Assembly (NCBI GenBank): GCA_964412395.1 | Contig: CAYPOY010000313.1 | Span: 1 to 6,306 of the forward strand | Direction: 5' to 3' | Length of the DNA stretch: 6,306 nucleotides | Origin: CAYPOY01 sp964412395 | GTDB lineage: Bacteria; Chloroflexota; Anaerolineae; B4-G1 | In this document: one piece after another, positions 4,301-6,306 of the stretch | Layout: each line of letters opens with the position of its first letter | Position numbering within the stretch: the stretch's first letter is position 1 | Made by a program: the position numbers and the translations under genes | The notes under the pieces: model-generated | The model's input: only the letters and a program-made list of their open reading frames with translations | The model's database searches: none | What the model was told of the DNA's origin: nothing

Positions 4301-6306
4301 GTCTGGGATTTTGGGGATGGCGATACCAGCGACCAGTGCCTTGACCCGTCTCACACCTACACGTCGGCTGGTGTCTACACCGTCAGCCTGACCGTCAGTG
4401 GGGTGGGCGGAACGGATGTGCTCACGCGCGCCAACTACATCACCGTCTACCCACCTTCTGTAAATGCGGACTTTGCGGCTGCACCCACCAGCGGCCTGGC
4501 TCCCTTGACGGTGAACTTTACCAACAATTCCACCGGAGACTATGACGCCTGTACCTGGAATTTTGGGGATGGCGATACCAGCGACCAGTGCCTTGACCCG
4601 TCTCACACCTACACACCGACTGGTGTCTACACCGTCAGCTTGACCGTCAGCGGGGTGGGTGGAACGGATGTGCTCACGCGCGCCAATTACATCACCGTCT
4701 ACTCAACGCTCAATCCCTGGTACACGGGCGGCCCCTACGGGGGCTATGTAAACAGCCTGGCGATGGCGGGGACAAACCCTGACGTGATCTATGCAGGAAC
4801 GGGGAGCGGTGTATACAAAACGACTGATGGTGGGGCGACCTGGACAAAGACCAACCACCCCGATACTTCTGTTCTGGCCGTTCAGGTTGCGCCGGACAAT
4901 CCCGATGTCGTCTATGCAGGGACACTTGATGGCATATACAAAAGCGAAAATGGCGGAGCCACCTGGAGACAAAAGGGGCTCTCCGGTGCCAGGGTGAATG
5001 CGATCGCCATTGACCCTCACGATCCTGATGTCCTCTATGCCGGAACCGGATGGCCGTGGTGGCTGAAACCGGAGGAAATCAAGGGTGTTTTCAAGAGCAC
5101 CGATGGGGGAGAATCCTGGGAGCAAAAGATTTCCGTTGGGGATGCAATCATGTCTCTGCTAGTTGATACGGATAACCCGGCCTACATCTATGCTGGTGGG
5201 ATAGCCGTGAGTTATGATGATGGTCTGCTGAAGAGCATAGATGGGGGGGAAACCTGGGTGAGCAAGCACGTCGCGCCCGACGAAGAGAATGATGAAGAGA
5301 TATACGCCCTCGCGATGACCCCCAGCGGTTCGCACCCAGCCGTGATTTACGCTTTTAGCATATCCCTCTATGAAGATGTTTACAAGAGCACGGATCGCGG
5401 CGAGAGTTGGACTGCAACGAATACGTCCTGGTGGATGCCAAGCTACCCTGCGGCGCTGGTAGTTGATCCGGTCAATCCCAATGTCGTTTATGTCGGCGTA
5501 TGGGACTATTGGGGACAGCTCTATCAAAGCACGAATGGGGGTGACACCTGGTCGCCGAAAGCGAATGGCCTGCCGGAGGGAGGGCCGACGAGTATTCTGA
5601 TTGATCCACGCAACCGGGATGTCTATGTCAGCCTTGAGGAAGGCGGGGTTTATAAGTCAACTGACGTAGCCGAGAACTGGCAATTATCCAGTGAAGGCTT
5701 GAATAACACCACCATAGAGGGCTTGGCGGTTCATCCCACGGCCTCAGACACAGGATTCGCAACCATCAGAGGGCGCGGACATTACATGGCGCAAACCACC
5801 GACGGGGGACATTCGTGGACGTATCTTGCGAGCACTCCGACCGAACCCGGTTATCTGGACACCACACCCGCCGAGCTGGGAGCGGTTGCCTATGACCCGC
5901 AAATTCCTGCCACCCTCTACGTCGGTGATGGTTGGGAGTACACCGATGAGATCTATATTTACAAAAGCACCGATGCGGGCGAAAGCTGGACCGATCATAA
6001 ATTCCTCGATCTTGGGGATTCTGAGCAAGACCTGGGAGTCTCTGACATCTGGGTGAACCCCAGCGATACAGACACCGTCCTGGTAGCGGTTGAAGGCTTC
6101 GGTGGAGGCGTTTACAAGAGCACTAACGGCGGATGGTCATGGCAACGAACGCACAGCATGTGGTCCAATACCCTGGCGGCCGATCCCAACAATCCCAATA
6201 TCCTCTACCTGGGGACTGAAAGATGCGGATACGTCAACCGGTCAACAAACACCGGTAGATCGTGGACCAAAATCAGCCCAAGTACGCCCCCAGACGAGAG
6301 ATGGGT
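1310..6306 (+). CDS. Giant secreted protein: beta-helix, FnIII, five PKD domains, Asp-box propeller (3' end beyond window)
   Basis: One frame stays open for 1665 codons to the window end. Residues 1-27 are a signal peptide: MKRGDWF, a hydrophobic core SVLLIAAVLLP, then ARA before probable cleavage. Residues 76-164 (CVYGYVYLDGTPVAGASVTI) look like an Ig-like/carboxypeptidase-regulatory fold. Residues 188-603 form a right-handed parallel beta-helix, opened by ATLTIEPGTTVKFDAD, with GN(S/T)A...GGGIY coils and NWWG (569-572) near the end. Residues 608-716 resemble FnIII. Five PKD domains start near 721, 804, 885, 968 and 1051, with WRFGDG, WDFGDG (three times) and WNFGDG. From about 1132, at least eleven Asp-box repeats (such as KSTDGGESW) indicate a BNR/sortilin-like beta-propeller that is incomplete here. 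The protein should be exported and probably binds surface or extracellular ligands. The beta-helix might act on polysaccharide, but no catalytic residues are recognised. The C-terminal anchor or sorting domain is not visible. Confidence 0.93.
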   Translation, partial: MKRGDWFTVSLSVLLIAAVLLPYVARAGVLPPTAAQDALDAGIAPGEQRGPDTLAPPLPTDCTSLVPPGADPPASCVYGYVYLDGTPVAGASVTIRSESAILNLTTQTGPDSPNPYFRAALSDMPLDVSVGELVIVEASHNDQINSTTFTTVEDGQQVDVLLSSTCGPTTVPSGPINADTTWTRECGPYIITENVLVQSWATLTIEPGTTVKFDADKALLIDGVLVADGASNAMIVFTSNVGTLPGDWGYILFTNTDPASHSNIEYALVEYAGGASVSDNGALRADGAYPSLSHLTIRHSASDGLRVFNDGMPSMSNLTITDNAGRGIYVDSDGSLVISLCTIEDNGQGGIYVGGGASGLISGNFVNNNGGTGIDVRGNTTTVFIGGNVILGNTATSGGGIYIYNATVTIRDNTIIGNSASVRGGGIYGYGEITENIILGNSASSQASQGGGIHFSGSSGPVSHNIVAGNSANNGGGLYISSAAADTEVSNNTILDNQAWANGGGIYVRDRDVTFRNNTVLHNTAGEGLGGVCVQNHPILNQNNLYDNADYDLYNDNAQGSADVNAEYNWWGTINPAEISAHVWDWYDDLDLGLVDYDPWLASHNLVAPISPPTGLTATLSGITITLNWSPNPELDLAGYKVYYDPIGPGFPYSGTGAYEGDTPIDVGDVTSFFLTGLAQGTYYLSVTAYDTAADGEHDQTDGNESWFATEVSAQVAEEPHASFSASPTSGAAPLTVAFTDASTGTVDAWLWRFGDGGWSTVQHPSHIYTATGSFTITLGVSGPAGTDVLTRTNYITTYTPIQADFSAWPTSGGAPLTVTFTNSSSGDYSASRWDFGDGVTSALESPTHTYTTTGSFTVILTVSGTMGTDTLIRPNYISIYEPPQAGFTAWPTTGLVPLTVVFTDTSTGDIDTWSWDFGDGETSATQHPTHTYNVTGTFTVSLTVTGPGGSDTAIETAYIRVGEGGVIANFSATPTSGVVPLTVTFANDSMGEYDTCVWDFGDGDTSDQCLDPSHTYTSAGVYTVSLTVSGVGGTDVLTRANYITVYPPSVNADFAAAPTSGLAPLTVNFTNNSTGDYDACTWNFGDGDTSDQCLDPSHTYTPTGVYTVSLTVSGVGGTDVLTRANYITVYSTLNPWYTGGPYGGYVNSLAMAGTNPDVIYAGTGSGVYKTTDGGATWTKTNHPDTSVLAVQVAPDNPDVVYAGTLDGIYKSENGGATWRQKGLSGARVNAIAIDPHDPDVLYAGTGWPWWLKPEEIKGVFKSTDGGESWEQKISVGDAIMSLLVDTDNPAYIYAGGIAVSYDDGLLKSIDGGETWVSKHVAPDEENDEEIYALAMTPSGSHPAVIYAFSISLYEDVYKSTDRGESWTATNTSWWMPSYPAALVVDPVNPNVVYVGVWDYWGQLYQSTNGGDTWSPKANGLPEGGPTSILIDPRNRDVYVSLEEGGVYKSTDVAENWQLSSEGLNNTTIEGLAVHPTASDTGFATIRGRGHYMAQTTDGGHSWTYLASTPTEPGYLDTTPAELGAVAYDPQIPATLYVGDGWEYTDEIYIYKSTDAGESWTDHKFLDLGDSEQDLGVSDIWVNPSDTDTVLVAVEGFGGGVYKSTNGGWSWQRTHSMWSNTLAADPNNPNILYLGTERCGYVNRSTNTGRSWTKISPSTPPDERW
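1871..3118 (+). other. Right-handed parallel beta-helix region of the secreted protein
   Basis: This covers residues 188-603. Glycine/asparagine-rich coils recur. The clearest six carry GNTATSGGGIY, GNSASVRGGGIY, GNSASSQASQGGGIH, GNSANNGGGLY, DNQAWANGGGIY and HNTAGEGLGGVC, starting at residues 392, 417, 440, 469, 496 and 522, that is, every 23-29 residues. The spacing and the N/G turns are typical of PbH1-type helices. The loop between GNSA and GGGI is the part that varies in length. Confidence 0.85.
2640..2657 (+). repeat. 9-bp perfect tandem duplication within a beta-helix loop
   Basis: CTAGTCAAG occurs twice head to tail (2640-2648 and 2649-2657), in a stretch read as Ser-Ser-Gln-Ala-Ser-Gln. 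The unit is three codons, so the frame is kept while the surface loop grows by three residues. Confidence 0.85.
4309..4449 (+). repeat. Near-identical repeat, copy A (PKD unit 4)
   Basis: This 141-bp stretch recurs at 4561-4701 with an offset of exactly 252 bp (84 codons). By hand comparison about seven positions differ, four of them silent third-base or Leu changes. The flanking first halves of the two units are clearly more diverged. Confidence 0.85.
4561..4701 (+). repeat. Near-identical repeat, copy B (PKD unit 5)
   Basis: This is the second copy of the 141-bp stretch at 4309-4449. It ends at the last codons before the Asp-box region. Confidence 0.85.
4703..6306 (+). repeat. Asp-box (BNR/sortilin-like) repeat region, incomplete at window end
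   Basis: At least eleven Asp-box motifs of the form (K/Q/R)-(S/T)-x-(D/N)-x-x-x-(S/T/N)-W start at residues 1170, 1211, 1262, 1308, 1359, 1406, 1449, 1495, 1552, 1603 and 1644. Many follow a preceding strand of the type NPDVIYAGT. Spacing is 41-57 residues, as in seven- to ten-bladed propellers of the VPS10/sortilin and Ycf48-like group. The motif is structural, not catalytic, so sialidase activity should not be assumed. Blade 7 is degenerate (KSTDVAENW). Confidence 0.88.

Larger units (their letters stand above)
3470..4702 (+). repeat. Tandem array of five PKD-domain repeats
   Basis: Five units of about 80-84 codons start near 3470, 3719, 3962, 4211 and 4460. Each has the ADFSA-PTSG-APLTVTFT opening, a W-x-FGDG core, an SHTYT turn and an FTVSLTVSG strand. 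PKD domains are Ig-like beta-sandwiches that act as spacers or binding modules in extracellular proteins. Units 4 and 5 carry a cysteine pair absent from units 1-3. Confidence 0.92.

Noticed and set aside
4028..4606. 192-codon minus-strand open frame opposite the PKD repeats
   Set aside because: Its internal repeats are the reverse reading of the PKD units on the plus strand; it is a shadow frame.
4703..6306. Sialidase assignment from Asp-box repeats
   Set aside because: Asp boxes are structural and shared with sortilin- and Ycf48-like propellers. No arginine triad or other sialidase active-site pattern was recognised.

Overview
The window holds two complete or partial known gene types, one very long secreted-protein gene and, between the first two genes, a compact regulatory region that is its most interesting part. 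The DNA is moderately GC-rich with strong Shine-Dalgarno sites. A secreted protein built from a parallel beta-helix, FnIII, PKD and Asp-box modules, together with a Phd/YefM-type antitoxin and palindrome-rich intergenic DNA, would fit a Chloroflexota (Anaerolineae-like) genome. That placement is an inference from general style and is weakly supported.

Region 1 (1-403, minus strand) is the 5' third of argG, argininosuccinate synthase. It starts at 403 and runs off the left edge. Region 2 (404-680, minus strand) is its leader. It has a sigma70-like promoter (TTGACA, 17 bp, TAAACT), a 22-codon ORF with its own ribosome binding site and three consecutive CGA arginine codons, two mutually exclusive pairings, and a 13-bp perfect hairpin followed by a U-run. 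This has the architecture of a trp/his-type attenuator tuned to arginine: stalling on the Arg codons should free segment 2 to block the terminator and let argG be transcribed. A further 9-bp hairpin lies between the terminator and the argG ribosome binding site.

Region 3 (674-1087, plus strand) starts from a divergent promoter whose -35 element is the same palindromic TTTGTCAAA used by the argG promoter. It drives a small Phd/YefM-like antitoxin (735-953). The antitoxin seems to have lost its true C-terminus to a one-base frameshift, because open sequence continues in another frame to 1087. No partner toxin is visible. Region 4 (1088-1309) is non-coding and carries a roughly 98-bp cluster of four palindromes resembling a REP/MITE-type element, then a possible promoter and the ribosome binding site of the next gene.

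Region 5 (1310-6306 and beyond, plus strand) is a single open reading frame of at least 1665 codons with no stop inside the window. It encodes an exported protein: signal peptide, Ig-like/carboxypeptidase-regulatory-like domain, right-handed beta-helix, FnIII-like domain, five PKD domains and at least eleven Asp-box (BNR/sortilin-type) repeats. This is likely a cell-surface or secreted binding protein. Its substrate cannot be read from the sequence. There is no evident functional link between argG, the antitoxin and this protein.
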